A stretch of DNA of 64,000 bases. Origin: Actinoplanes italicus. Lineage in GTDB: Bacteria > Actinomycetota > Actinomycetes > Mycobacteriales > Micromonosporaceae. Positions 43,230-52,032 of the stretch are shown here, in pieces; the stretch's first letter is position 1, and every line of letters starts with the position of its first letter. The notes beneath the pieces were generated by a model. That model was not told the origin of the DNA. It was given only the letters and a program-made list of their open reading frames with translations, and did not search any database. Location: contig NZ_PVMZ01000032.1 in assembly GCF_003001815.1 (NCBI RefSeq), forward strand, positions 31,973 through 95,972. The letters run 5' to 3'. Made by a program: the position numbers and the translations under genes.

Positions 43230-43230
<1 letters not shown>

Positions 43231-43508
43231 TGCGCACGACCATCGTGATCGCTGTCGACGGCGTGGAGCGGCACCCGTTCTGGCCCGACGGCACCGAGGT
43301 CACCCAGCGGTCCGGCCTGGAGTACGAGGTGCTCCTGCCCGGCGGCCGGACGCTGAGCTCGGGCGACAGGTTCACCGCGACCGCGGTGATCGACGACGGG
43401 GGCGCGATCGACTCCGAGAAGATCAGCGGCTTCCTGTCCTTCTGCGAGGTGCCGGACGCTCCCGTCCTGTTCGCCGACGCCGCGTCGATCCAGGAACCGG
43501 GGCGATGA
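43230..43508 (+). CDS. Small protein translationally coupled to the Lrp gene
   Basis: 92 residues starting MRTTIVIAVDGVERHPFWPD, with EYEVLLPGGRTLSSGDRFTA and a short acidic C-terminus. Probably a compact beta-rich cytoplasmic protein. The ATG overlaps the stop of the Lrp-type gene. I do not recognise the family, and it may have little to do with ald. Confidence 0.65.
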
Positions 43509-43511
43509 GCT

Positions 43512-43962
43512 CCCCTCGGCGCGGCGTCCGTCCTCCACTCCTCCGACAGCCGGCTGATCGACGAGCCCGGCTGGTTCCTCGGCCCGGTCGGCCAGGGTGG
43601 TGACGACTACCGGCTGACCGATGCCGGCCGTGCTGGCCGAGGCGGAGGACGCGCCGGCCGTACGACCGATGACCCTCGATGTTGAGAATGGGGCGATCAG
43701 GTAGATCGCAACGCTCGGCGCGCGGAGCGCGCTTCCGGGCTGGACGGCGGCCCTCTCACCGGACGGTGCGTGGCTGGCCTTTCAACAAGACGATGTCGTA
43801 CGGGTGCACGCGCTCACCGGTGGCGTCGACTCCGGGTTGCCGCTCCCGGTGGGTGCCAGGCTCGCCGGCTTGGGCGCCTGGACACGCGACGGCCGCGGCC
43901 CGCTGGTGGCCACGGTCCGCCGGGTGTGGGCGCTACGTCGCCGGACCGGCCATTTTGCATGA
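43512..43962 (+). pseudogene. Decayed duplicate of the neighbouring beta-propeller gene
   Basis: Two stretches match the intact gene at 43994 in order but in different frames. The first (from 43512, PLGAASVLHSSDSRLIDEPG then GDDYRL) matches PIGAASVLYSSNTWFPDESG. The second (about 43702-43962: IATLGARSALPGWTAALSPD, then GAWLAFQQDDVVRVHALTGG and GAWTRDGRGPLVAT) matches EIATLSTVASLSGWTVAFSP and GAWTRDGRGLLVV. The segment between them is lost, and a TAG stands where the intact gene has GAG. It has no start and no C-terminal half. Confidence 0.75.
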
Positions 43963-43993
43963 TCACCTATAGTCCGGCGATGGGGAGGGCCGG

Positions 43994-45295
43994 ATGGGTG
44001 CGGGAGTGTTGCCGAGATGGGCCGGACGGCTGGCGAAGTCGGCCGCCGCGGTCACGGTGCTGGCGTTGCTCGTCATCTGCTGCGGGGCCGTCGGCGTGCT
44101 GCGGGAGTGGCATCCGATCGGCGGGTCGCCGCAGCCGAGGGCACAGGGCGCGGGCACGCTGCCGGCCCGGATCGGAGCACCGTCACCCTGGACGCCGGAC
44201 GCCGCGACGGCACCGATCGGCGCGGCCTCGGTCCTCTACTCGTCGAACACGTGGTTCCCCGACGAGTCGGGCTGGCTGGCGGGGATGGTCGGCCGCGCTG
44301 ACGACACCTACCGGGTCGCCGAGTGGTATGGCGCCGCCGGCATGGGCGCGGTGCTCTCCCCGGACGGCTCCCGGCTCGCCTTCGACGAGGGCGTCGCCGA
44401 CCTGGCGACCGGCCGGGTCACCGGCTACCGGGGGCTGCCGGGACAGCTCGACGACCTCCGGGTCGAGGCGCAGGCGTGGTCGCCGGACGGCCGGACGGTG
44501 GCGCTGCTCGTCTCCCGGCTGCTCGACCACGGCGACCCCGACGACATCACCCGTCTGCTGATCGCCGACGCCACCACCGGCGCGACCAGCGAGATCGCGA
44601 CCCTGAGCACCGTGGCGTCACTGTCCGGATGGACGGTGGCGTTCTCCCCGGACGGCACCCGGCTCGCCTATCAGAACCGTGACCGGATCAGCATCCGCAC
44701 TCTGGCGGGCGGGGCCACCGTGGACGTTCCCGCGACGGGGCGGGTGGCCGGCAAGGGCGCGTGGACCAGGGACGGCCGCGGGCTGCTCGTGGTGTCCGGC
44801 GTGAAGTGCGACTGCCCGGGCTGGCCGGTCCGCTGGACGGTCACCCCGATCTCCGCGGCCGACGGGGCGGTGACCGGTCCGTCGTACGGCAGGGACGGCA
44901 TCTACGCGCTGCGCGTGCTCGGCTGGTGGCCGTCGGGCGAGCCGGTCGCGGTCGAGTACACGCCGACCGGCCACGCCGAGTCGACGCTCTTCACGAGCCT
45001 CAACGAACAGTACGAGCTGACCAGTCAGGACGGTATCGAGGCGGCGCGGCTGATCGCCCTCGCCAGCGGGCAGCGCCTGCTGGCCGGCGACGAATCCGGA
45101 ATGGCCGGCGACGTCGAGTCGATCGATGTGGCCGACGACGTGCTGGCCGCCGGGAAGACCCGGCCGGGCGACCCGCCGCTGCTGGACATCGACACGCTGG
45201 CCGTGGTCCTCGCTACCGCGGTGGTCGTCCCGCTGCTGCTGCTCCTGGCCCTCGCCGTCTGGTGGCTGACCGCCCGCCGGGGCTCTCAGCGGTAG
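43994..45295 (+). CDS. Membrane-anchored WD40/TolB-like beta-propeller protein
   Basis: 433 residues: an N-terminal helix (about 14-36), an extracytoplasmic domain with several LSPDG/WSPDG/FSPDG-type blade motifs (AVLSPDGSRLAF, AWSPDGRTVALL, AFSPDGTRLAYQ, AWTRDGRGLLVV) and a C-terminal helix (about 400-425) ending in basic residues. It would sit outside the membrane with both ends anchored. The ligand is unknown; such proteins often bind other proteins or envelope polymers. ATG at 43994 after GGGGAGGG. A broken copy lies directly upstream, so it arose in a tandem duplication. Confidence 0.8.
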   Translation: MGAGVLPRWAGRLAKSAAAVTVLALLVICCGAVGVLREWHPIGGSPQPRAQGAGTLPARIGAPSPWTPDAATAPIGAASVLYSSNTWFPDESGWLAGMVGRADDTYRVAEWYGAAGMGAVLSPDGSRLAFDEGVADLATGRVTGYRGLPGQLDDLRVEAQAWSPDGRTVALLVSRLLDHGDPDDITRLLIADATTGATSEIATLSTVASLSGWTVAFSPDGTRLAYQNRDRISIRTLAGGATVDVPATGRVAGKGAWTRDGRGLLVVSGVKCDCPGWPVRWTVTPISAADGAVTGPSYGRDGIYALRVLGWWPSGEPVAVEYTPTGHAESTLFTSLNEQYELTSQDGIEAARLIALASGQRLLAGDESGMAGDVESIDVADDVLAAGKTRPGDPPLLDIDTLAVVLATAVVVPLLLLLALAVWWLTARRGSQR

Positions 45296-45479
45296 CCGGT
45301 GGGGCAGTGCGGGGAGGCGGGACGGCGCGGTGGGGGCGGCGGGCGCCGGGGCGGGCGCGGCCGGCCGGGCCGGTTCATGCGGGAAGGGAACACGTGGTCC
45401 TCACCGGGCGGAAGAGTCGGGGCCGGTCAGCCGGGAAGTGGCCGGACCGGCCCGCGAGGTTGCTCGGGTGTGACCGGCG

Positions 45480-46343
45480 TCACGCTGAAGGGTGGTGGCC
45501 GCCGCGGATCGTGGGCTGGTCGTCGCCCGGGAGCGGCGGGGCCAGGCGGTCGCTGATCACGTGGGCGGCGAACAGGTGGAAGCCGATCACCAGCGGGATC
45601 GTCGCCGGGACCGACAGGGCCAGGAAGAACGCGAGGATCCCGGCCAGCGCCGGTGCGAACGCCACCCACGGGCGGGTGGTCGACCGCTTCCAGGCCCAGC
45701 GCAGCGCGGAACGCCACGACGTCTCCGGCTCGCGGCCGAGCGCGACCAGGGTGAGCGCCGCGAGTCCGGCGAGCCAGGAGGCGGCGATCACGGTGACGAC
45801 GAGCACCGGCATGCCGCCGGGCACGAGGCCGCGGCTCAACGCCAGGAGGTCCATCAGCAGCAGCGCCGCGACCAGGATGAACGGCAGGCCGGGCAGCAGG
45901 CTCCGGCGGAACTGCCGCAGCAGGGGCCGGAACTCCGGCATCCGGCCCGCGGTGTAGCGGTGCCGCACGGCGGTGGAACCGGCCGCCAGCGCGGCGGGCA
46001 GGGTCAGCACCGGCAGGGCGGCGACCGTGACCACGATCCCGATCAGGGCCAGGTCCGCGCCGAGGGCGAACCGCTCCCGCCAGTCCGGGCGGGGCTCCGG
46101 CTCGTCCTCACGCGGCCAGTCCATCCGGGCATTCTCGCGCGCAGAGGAAGGACTCGCGGGCGGCCGGGAGGAGGCGGCTGGATCGGGGGCGCCTTCCGGC
46201 GTACCGGAGGAAGTGTTCGAAGCCGAAACGGCGAAGGACCGGGCGGCGGACCCGAACCCGAGGGAAGGGGACAGGTGGGCCGGCGGCCCGCCCGCCGCGG
46301 AAGCGGCGAGCGGGCCGGGAAGACCGGCGTCCGGCGGGGTCAT
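45480..46343 (-). CDS. YesL/DUF624-like membrane protein of the uronate operon
   Basis: Up to 287 residues. The core from MDWPREDEPEPRPDWRERF (internal ATG at 46124) has about five helices and resembles YesL-type DUF624 proteins, which commonly sit next to ABC sugar importers for pectin fragments. If translation starts at the ATG at 46343, which overlaps the permease stop (ATGA), the protein gains a 73-residue Ala/Pro/Ser-rich head. The overlap favours the long form; family length favours the short one. Last gene of the leftward operon. Its role is not established in any family member I know. Confidence 0.7.
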   Translation of the reverse strand: MTPPDAGLPGPLAASAAGGPPAHLSPSLGFGSAARSFAVSASNTSSGTPEGAPDPAASSRPPASPSSARENARMDWPREDEPEPRPDWRERFALGADLALIGIVVTVAALPVLTLPAALAAGSTAVRHRYTAGRMPEFRPLLRQFRRSLLPGLPFILVAALLLMDLLALSRGLVPGGMPVLVVTVIAASWLAGLAALTLVALGREPETSWRSALRWAWKRSTTRPWVAFAPALAGILAFFLALSVPATIPLVIGFHLFAAHVISDRLAPPLPGDDQPTIRGGHHPSA

Positions 46344-47176
46344 CCCTTGAGTCCGGACGTGTTGATGCCCTCGACCAGCATGCGCTGGAAGGCCACGAAG
46401 AACAGGAAGACCGGAGCCAGCGATAGCACCGACATGGCGAACATCGGACCCACCGACGACTGGCCGCTCGAGTCGATGAACAGCGTCAGCGCCACCGGGG
46501 CGGTGTACTTCTCCAGGTCGGAGAGGTAGACCAGCTGGCGGAAGAAGTCGTTCCAGGTCCAGATGAACGAGAAGATCGCCGTGGAGACCAGGGCCGGCCG
46601 CGAGAGCGGCAGGATGACGTGCCGGAACACCCCGTACGGGGTGCAGCCGTCGATGGTCGCGGCCTCGTCGAGCTCGCGCGGCACGCCGCGCATGAACTGG
46701 ACCATCAGGAAGACGAAGAACGCCTCGGTGGCCAGCAGCTGCGGGACGATCAGCGGAGCGTACGGCCAGTCGCCGCCCACCCAGCCGAAGGTCTTGAACA
46801 TCACGAACTGCGGAACGATCAGCACGTGCCCGGGCAGCAGCAGCGTCCCGATCATGATGGCGAACCAGAAGCCCCGCAGCTTGAACTTCAGCCGGGCGAA
46901 GGCGTAGGCCGCCAGCAGGCACGAGACGCAGTTCGCCACCACGGTCAGTCCGGCGACCATCGCGCTGTTGACGAAGAACCGTCCGAAGCTGACGTCGAAG
47001 TTGCTCCAGCCGTCGGAGTAGTTGCTCGGCGTCCAGGTGTTGGGCAGGATCGACATGTTGTTCAAGACTTCTTCCTGGCTCTTGAACGAACTGCCGAGCA
47101 TCCACACCAGTGGGTAGAGCACCACCGCCGAGAGCAGGACCAGCGTGAGCGGCCGGGCCAGGCGCTGGAGGGTCAT
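46340..47176 (-). CDS. Sugar ABC permease, MalG type
   Basis: 278 residues with six membrane helices and the coupling motif EAATIDGCTPYGVFRHVILP, the EAA loop of MalG-like permeases. ATG at 47176 in a TGATG overlap with the MalF-type gene. It forms the channel with that gene product and the binding protein at 49457. The shared ATPase (MsiK-like in actinomycetes) is not in the operon, as is common. Confidence 0.92.
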   Translation of the reverse strand: MTLQRLARPLTLVLLSAVVLYPLVWMLGSSFKSQEEVLNNMSILPNTWTPSNYSDGWSNFDVSFGRFFVNSAMVAGLTVVANCVSCLLAAYAFARLKFKLRGFWFAIMIGTLLLPGHVLIVPQFVMFKTFGWVGGDWPYAPLIVPQLLATEAFFVFLMVQFMRGVPRELDEAATIDGCTPYGVFRHVILPLSRPALVSTAIFSFIWTWNDFFRQLVYLSDLEKYTAPVALTLFIDSSGQSSVGPMFAMSVLSLAPVFLFFVAFQRMLVEGINTSGLKG

Positions 47177-48162
47177 CAGTCTTCTCCGTCCGAGTAGTGC
47201 ACCCAGAACTTGCCGGTCCGGAAGACGACGGCGGTGACCAGGCCGATGAAGAGCAGGAACACCCAGGCCATCGCCGAGGCGTAGCCCATCTGGTACTCGT
47301 TCCAACCCTTGATGTAGAGGTGCAGCGTGTACATGAGCGTCGAGTCGACCGGCCCGCCCGTGCCGTTGGAGAGCACGAACGCCGAGGTGAAGCCCTGGAA
47401 GCCGTTGATCGTCTCGAGCACCAGGTTGAAGAAGATCACCGGCGACAGCATCGGCAGCGTGATGCTGATGAACTTCCGGAACGGGGTTGCGCCGTCGACC
47501 GACGCCGCCTCGTACAGCTCACCGGGAACCTGCTTGAGGCCGGCCAGGAAGATCACCATCGGGGCACCGAACTGCCAGACCGCCAGCAGGATCAGCGTGC
47601 CGAGCGCGAAGTCCGGGTCGTTGACCCAGGCCTTGCCCTCGATGCCGAACCACGCCAGGAACGAGTTGAACGCGCCGTCCCGGTTGAACATGTTGACCCA
47701 GACGATGGCCAGCGCCACGCTGCCACCGAGCAGCGACGGCAGGTAGAACAGGCCGCGGAACAGGCCGGCGCCGGAGAACGGCCGGTTCAGCAGGAGCGCC
47801 ACGCCGAGCGCGGCGGCCAGCTTCAGCGGCGTCGCCACCAGCGCGAACACCAGGGTGGTCTGGACCGCGTGCCAGAAGGACGGGTCCTCGGTGAACATCG
47901 TGCGGTAGTTGTCCAGGCCCACCCACTCCATCGACTCCCAGTCCGAGAGCACGTCGTAGTTGGTGAAGCTGAGGTACAGCGACATCAGCATCGGGACGGC
48001 CGTGATGGTCAGCAGCCCCAGCAGCCAGGGTGAGAGGAAGACGTAGCCGGCGACGCCGTCGGTCTTGTGCTTGGCGGGGCGGCCCCGCCGCTGGTGAGCG
48101 GCGGGGCCGGCCTGATGCCGGGTCGACGAGGGCCGAGCCGTACTTGTTGCCACGGGACTCAC
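47176..48162 (-). CDS. Sugar ABC permease, MalF type
   Basis: 328 residues: a soluble basic N-terminus of about 35 residues, six helices and the EAA motif YEAASVDGATPFRKFISITL. GTG start overlaps the stop of the binding-protein gene. Partner of the MalG-type permease. The genomic setting (glucuronate isomerase, pectate lyase) points to an oligogalacturonide, glucuronide or rhamnogalacturonan fragment as substrate. Confidence 0.92.
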   Translation of the reverse strand: MSPVATSTARPSSTRHQAGPAAHQRRGRPAKHKTDGVAGYVFLSPWLLGLLTITAVPMLMSLYLSFTNYDVLSDWESMEWVGLDNYRTMFTEDPSFWHAVQTTLVFALVATPLKLAAALGVALLLNRPFSGAGLFRGLFYLPSLLGGSVALAIVWVNMFNRDGAFNSFLAWFGIEGKAWVNDPDFALGTLILLAVWQFGAPMVIFLAGLKQVPGELYEAASVDGATPFRKFISITLPMLSPVIFFNLVLETINGFQGFTSAFVLSNGTGGPVDSTLMYTLHLYIKGWNEYQMGYASAMAWVFLLFIGLVTAVVFRTGKFWVHYSDGED

Positions 48163-49457
48163 CGGCTGATCGCGGCCTGGCTGGCGGCGAAGAACTGCTC
48201 GGCGGCCTGGGCGGGGGTGGCGCGACCGTACTGGGCCTCTTCAGCGGCCTTGATCAGCTCGGAGCGCACGGTGCTGTGGCCCTTCGGCGGAACCGTCGGC
48301 GCCGGGCCGAAGTTCTTGCCGAGCTCGTCCATGACCGCGATGGTCTCCTTCATCGCCGCGTTGTCCGTCGACGCGGCGACCTGGGCGCGGATGTCGAGGT
48401 TCGACGGCAGGCCACGGTCGGTGCCGAGGATCTTGCCGGCCTCCGGGTCGTTGACCAGGAAGTTGAGCACGTCGGCTGCGACGTCCTTGTTCTTGCTGCC
48501 CCGGTAGACCGAGAAGTACATCGAGGCGCGGGCCCACTGCTTGGAGGCGTCACCCGGGTACGCGATGACGTTGAGGTCCTCCTTGGTGTTCTTCTGCAGC
48601 TCGGGCAGCTGGTTGGCCCACACCCAGGAGGTGAGCGCCTTGCCGGTCACCACGAGCTGCTTGGTGACGTCGGTGGCGTTGCCCTCGTGGATCACGTCGG
48701 CGGTCGGGGTCGACTTGCCGTCGCGGGCGCCCTTCCACAGCTCGAACCAGGCCTGCACGTCGGCCTGGGTGAAGCCGAGCTGGTTGCCGTTGTAGAACTC
48801 CTTGCCGTTCTGGCGCAGCCACACCCAGAACGCCTTGTAGTCGGCGCTCGGGTCCATGGTGCCGGCGACCTTCGACTTGACCGCGGCGTCCTTGGCCCAG
48901 GCGATGTGCTCCTCCCAGGTCTGCCCGGTCTTGGGCAGCTCCACCCCGGAGGCCTCCAGCTTGGCCTTGTTGAAGACCAGGCCCTGGGTGTTCTCACCCA
49001 TCGCCACGGCGGCGACCTTGCCGTCGACGGTGCTGTACTCGACGAGGCCCTTCTGGAACTTCGAGACGTCGAGCTTGCCGGACTTCTGGTACTCGGTCAG
49101 GTCGGCCGTGACGTTGCGGGTCGCGTACTCGGCCAGGTAGTTGTCGTCGATCTGGAAGATGTCCGGAGCGTCGTTACCGGCCGTCAGGGTGGCCAGCTTG
49201 TCGAAGTAGCCCTGGTTGGCCTGCCAGGTCTTCTTGAACGTGACGTTCGGGTGCTTCTGCGTGTAGAGGGCGAGGGCCTGCTCGGTGAGCTGGGCGCGGG
49301 CCTCGCCGCCCCACCAGAAGAAGCTCAGCTCGACCTTGCCGTCAGCGGCGGGTTCGTCGTCGCTGCTGCAGGCGCCGAGCGCCAGGGGAACAGCCAGCAT
49401 GGTGGCCACCAGGCCGCTGAGCACGCGGCGCCGGGGAAGGGGGTGGGATGCGGTCAT
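48159..49457 (-). CDS. Sugar-binding lipoprotein of the uronate importer
   Basis: 432 residues of the family-1 solute-binding type. The N-terminus RRRVLSGLVATMLAVPLALG ends in lipobox GAC (Cys30). The mature part starts VELSFFWWGGEARAQLTEQA and contains APDIFQIDDNYLAEYATRN. The Trp-rich ligand region fits oligosaccharide binding. AAGGAGTGACGAGACCCC precedes the ATG at 49457, and the LacI gene ends nine bases upstream. Second gene of the LacI, binding protein, MalF, MalG, YesL operon. Confidence 0.92.
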   Translation of the reverse strand: MTASHPLPRRRVLSGLVATMLAVPLALGACSSDDEPAADGKVELSFFWWGGEARAQLTEQALALYTQKHPNVTFKKTWQANQGYFDKLATLTAGNDAPDIFQIDDNYLAEYATRNVTADLTEYQKSGKLDVSKFQKGLVEYSTVDGKVAAVAMGENTQGLVFNKAKLEASGVELPKTGQTWEEHIAWAKDAAVKSKVAGTMDPSADYKAFWVWLRQNGKEFYNGNQLGFTQADVQAWFELWKGARDGKSTPTADVIHEGNATDVTKQLVVTGKALTSWVWANQLPELQKNTKEDLNVIAYPGDASKQWARASMYFSVYRGSKNKDVAADVLNFLVNDPEAGKILGTDRGLPSNLDIRAQVAASTDNAAMKETIAVMDELGKNFGPAPTVPPKGHSTVRSELIKAAEEAQYGRATPAQAAEQFFAASQAAISR

Positions 49458-49466
49458 GGGGTCTCG

Positions 49467-50495
49467 TCACTCCTTGACGTGTGCGGCAGCAACCTCAGCG
49501 GTGATCGCGACGGCCGGGGCGTACGGCCCTGGGCCGGTGGAATTGCGGATGATCAAGTCGGTCCGGAGGGTGACCTGCCCGGTCGCTCCGTCGTCGCCCT
49601 GCTGCAGGAGCATGTCGACGGCGGTACGGCCGGCGGCCGCGGTCGGGTTCGCCACGGTGGTGAGCCGTGGGCGGACCAGCCCGCTGTACGCGATGTCGTC
49701 GATGCCGACGACGCTGACCTGCCCGGGAACGTCGACACCGCGGTCCTGCAACGCCTGGAGCAGGCCGATGGCCATCAGGTCGTTGTAGGCGAGCACCGCG
49801 GTGGCGCCGGTGCGCAGCACGGCCTCGGCGGCCGCGGCACCGGTCTCCTCGACCGGCTGGTTCGGGCCGAGGACGGTCAGATCCGCGCCGGCTGCCCGGG
49901 CTGTCGCCCCGGCGGCCCTGCGGATCTCCCGGTTGGTCCAGGAGCCACGTGGCCCGGCCAGGTAGACCAGGTGTCGGTGGCCCAGGTCCAGCAGGTGGCG
50001 CACGGCTTCCCGGGCGCCGTGTCCCACGTCCATGACCACCGCGGGCAAGCCGGTGATCATGCGGTTGACGACGACCAGGGGAACTTCTCTGCGCACCTGT
50101 TCTATCTGGTCGTCGCTCATCCGGGGACTGCACAGGAGGATCCCGTCGACCTGCTTGGCCAGTGCCTGCACCAGGTCGAGCTCGACGATCGGATCCTCGT
50201 CGGTGTCGGCGACGAAGACGTGGTAGTCCCGCCGCCGTGCGTGGGTCTCGGCCGCCTTGATCAGGGGCGGGAAGAACGGGTTCGCGATATCGGCCACGAT
50301 CAGGCCGATGTTGTGGGTACGTCCGGTGATCAGTGCCCGGGCCGCCCGGTTCGGGCGATAGCCGAGCTGCTCCGCGGTGGCCAGGACCCGGGAACGCGTC
50401 TCGGGGTTGACCAGATGCGGTGCGGAGAACGTGCGCGACACCGTGGAGATGTGCACTCCGGACGCTCGAGCGACGTCCCGGATCGTCACGGCCAC
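49467..50495 (-). CDS. LacI-family repressor of the uronate/pectin locus
   Basis: 342 residues. The N-terminal helix-turn-helix VTIRDVARASGVHISTVSRT with the hinge helix RPNRAARALITGRT is followed by a periplasmic-binding-like sensor (NIGLIVADIANPFFPPLIKA; LAYNDLMAIGLLQALQDRG). GTG start at 50495 with AGGGAGG upstream. It lies at the head of the transporter operon and is divergent from the catabolic genes. Two LacI-type operators in the intergenic region are its likely targets, giving joint and autogenous control by an intermediate of uronate breakdown. Confidence 0.92.
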   Translation of the reverse strand: MAVTIRDVARASGVHISTVSRTFSAPHLVNPETRSRVLATAEQLGYRPNRAARALITGRTHNIGLIVADIANPFFPPLIKAAETHARRRDYHVFVADTDEDPIVELDLVQALAKQVDGILLCSPRMSDDQIEQVRREVPLVVVNRMITGLPAVVMDVGHGAREAVRHLLDLGHRHLVYLAGPRGSWTNREIRRAAGATARAAGADLTVLGPNQPVEETGAAAAEAVLRTGATAVLAYNDLMAIGLLQALQDRGVDVPGQVSVVGIDDIAYSGLVRPRLTTVANPTAAAGRTAVDMLLQQGDDGATGQVTLRTDLIIRNSTGPGPYAPAVAITAEVAAAHVKE

Positions 50496-50547
50496 GATGC
50501 CTCCCTTGATGGCGACCCGGTGTGACCCGGGTCTCTCGGTGAGAGCC

Positions 50548-50576
50548 ATTAATGCAAACGGTTGCGGTGGTGTCAA
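50548..50576 (-). promoter_or_regulatory. Consensus promoter with operator for the LacI/transporter operon
   Basis: On the minus strand, TTGACA, exactly 17 bases, then ATTAAT. The spacer contains GCAACCGTTTGC (50565-50554), a near-palindromic LacI-type operator, so a bound repressor would block polymerase directly. Confidence 0.8.
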
Positions 50577-50649
50577 CGCCTCTCGATGTCGCTTCTGTTG
50601 CGTGATCATGACTCGGCACGGGCAAATACGGACAAATAAGCATGGTGCA

Positions 50650-50680
50650 TTGACTTTGGTCGTAGTGAAGTCCCTAAGCT
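50650..50680 (+). promoter_or_regulatory. Promoter of the uronate catabolic operon
   Basis: TTGACT (50650), about 19 bases, then TAAGCT. The transcription start would fall just before or inside the operator at 50684. Confidence 0.55.
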
Positions 50681-50683
50681 GTT

Positions 50684-50695
50684 GCAAACGTTTGC
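50684..50695. promoter_or_regulatory. Perfect LacI-type operator GCAAACGTTTGC
   Basis: A perfect 12-bp palindrome with a central CG, at the likely transcription start of the rightward operon. It differs by one base from the site at 50554-50565, 130 bp away. Confidence 0.8.
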
Positions 50696-50712
50696 CGAAT
50701 GGAGGCGACGGA

Positions 50713-52032
50713 ATGCCCCCTCATCCCCGCCGCCGGTATGCCCTCGTGGGCGCCGGCTCACGGGCCGGAATGTTCGTCCGTGCGATCACCGGTGACCACG
50801 CGGACGTGGCCCAGCTGGTGGCGATGGCCGACACCAACCCGGCCCGGCTCGCCGCGCACAACAAGCGGCTCGCCGAGCCCGTACCGGTCTACGCCGCCGC
50901 CGACTTCACCGAGATGCTCAAGCGGGAACGCGTCGACGTGGTGCTGGTCGCGACCGTGGACCGCTATCACGACCACTACGTCGTGGCCGCCCTCGAGGCC
51001 GGCTGCGACGCCATCACCGAGAAGCCGATGACCGTCGACGCCGCCGGTTGCCGCCGCATCCTCGACGCGCAGCGGCGGACCGGCCGCGACGTCCGGGTGA
51101 CGTTCAACTACCGCTACAACCCGCTGCACGAGGCGGTGAAGCGGGTCATCTCCTCCGGCGAGATCGGCGAGGTCGGCTCGGTGCACTTCGAGTGGTTGCT
51201 CGACGTGCGGCACGGCGCCGACTACTTCCGCCGCTGGCACCGCGACAAGGAGAACTCCGGCGGGCTGCTGGTGCACAAGGCCGGACACCACTTCGACCTG
51301 GTCAACTGGTGGCTCGACGACAGTCCCGAGCAGGTGTTCGCGGCCGGGCGGTTGTTCTTCTACGGTGATCAGGGACGGCGTCACGGATACGCCCGCGACT
51401 ACGACCGGGCGCACGGCGCGACCACGGCCGAGGGCGACCCGTTCGCGCTCCGGCTGGCCGACGAGCCCGCGATGCGCGAGCTCTACCTGGAGGCCGAGCA
51501 GCACGACGGCTACCACCGGGACCGCAACGTGTTCGCCCCCGGCGTCACCATCGAGGACGACATGGCAGTGCTGGTCCGCTACGCCGGCGGCGCGTCGATG
51601 AGCTACCACCTCACGGCCTACGCGCCGTGGGAGGGCTACCGGGTGATGTTCAACGGCAGCCGGGGCCGCCTCGAGCTGGAGGTCGTGGAGAGCGATCACG
51701 TCTCGCCCGGGGCCGCAGCCGGCGTGAAGGGCGAGCCGGGCGCCGAGTCGACCGCCGAGCAGGGCTCCAAGCGGCTGCTGGTCCGGCCGTTCTGGGCGCC
51801 ACCGCGGGAGATCGCCGTGGACGGGCTGTCCCGCCACGGGCACGGCGGCGCCGACGTCCGGATGCTGACCGACCTGATCCGCCCCGACGCCCCCGCCGAC
51901 CCGCTCGGCCGGACCGCGAACGCCGTCGACGGCGCGCAGGCCCTGCTGACCGGCCTGGCCGCCAACGAATCCCTGGCGCAGGGCCAGGCCATTCGCGTGC
52001 AAGAACTCCTAGATCTCAAGGACTTCAGGTGA
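50713..52032 (+). CDS. Gfo/Idh/MocA-family dehydrogenase, first gene of the catabolic operon
   Basis: 439 residues: Rossmann start RRYALVGAGSRAGMFVRAI, the family EKP motif (AITEKPMTVD) and the C-terminal domain with GGLLVHKAGHHFDLVNWWLD, where Lys and His are likely catalytic. It would oxidise or reduce a sugar, perhaps a uronate or galactose derivative, with NAD(P). ATG at 50713 with GGAGG upstream, next to the operator. It overlaps the isomerase start (GTGA). The substrate cannot be fixed by sequence. Confidence 0.85.
   Translation: MPPHPRRRYALVGAGSRAGMFVRAITGDHADVAQLVAMADTNPARLAAHNKRLAEPVPVYAAADFTEMLKRERVDVVLVATVDRYHDHYVVAALEAGCDAITEKPMTVDAAGCRRILDAQRRTGRDVRVTFNYRYNPLHEAVKRVISSGEIGEVGSVHFEWLLDVRHGADYFRRWHRDKENSGGLLVHKAGHHFDLVNWWLDDSPEQVFAAGRLFFYGDQGRRHGYARDYDRAHGATTAEGDPFALRLADEPAMRELYLEAEQHDGYHRDRNVFAPGVTIEDDMAVLVRYAGGASMSYHLTAYAPWEGYRVMFNGSRGRLELEVVESDHVSPGAAAGVKGEPGAESTAEQGSKRLLVRPFWAPPREIAVDGLSRHGHGGADVRMLTDLIRPDAPADPLGRTANAVDGAQALLTGLAANESLAQGQAIRVQELLDLKDFR

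Noticed and set aside
48030..50525. An 831-codon open frame on the plus strand
   Set aside because: It is antisense to the permease, binding-protein and LacI genes. No motif or ribosome site is visible.
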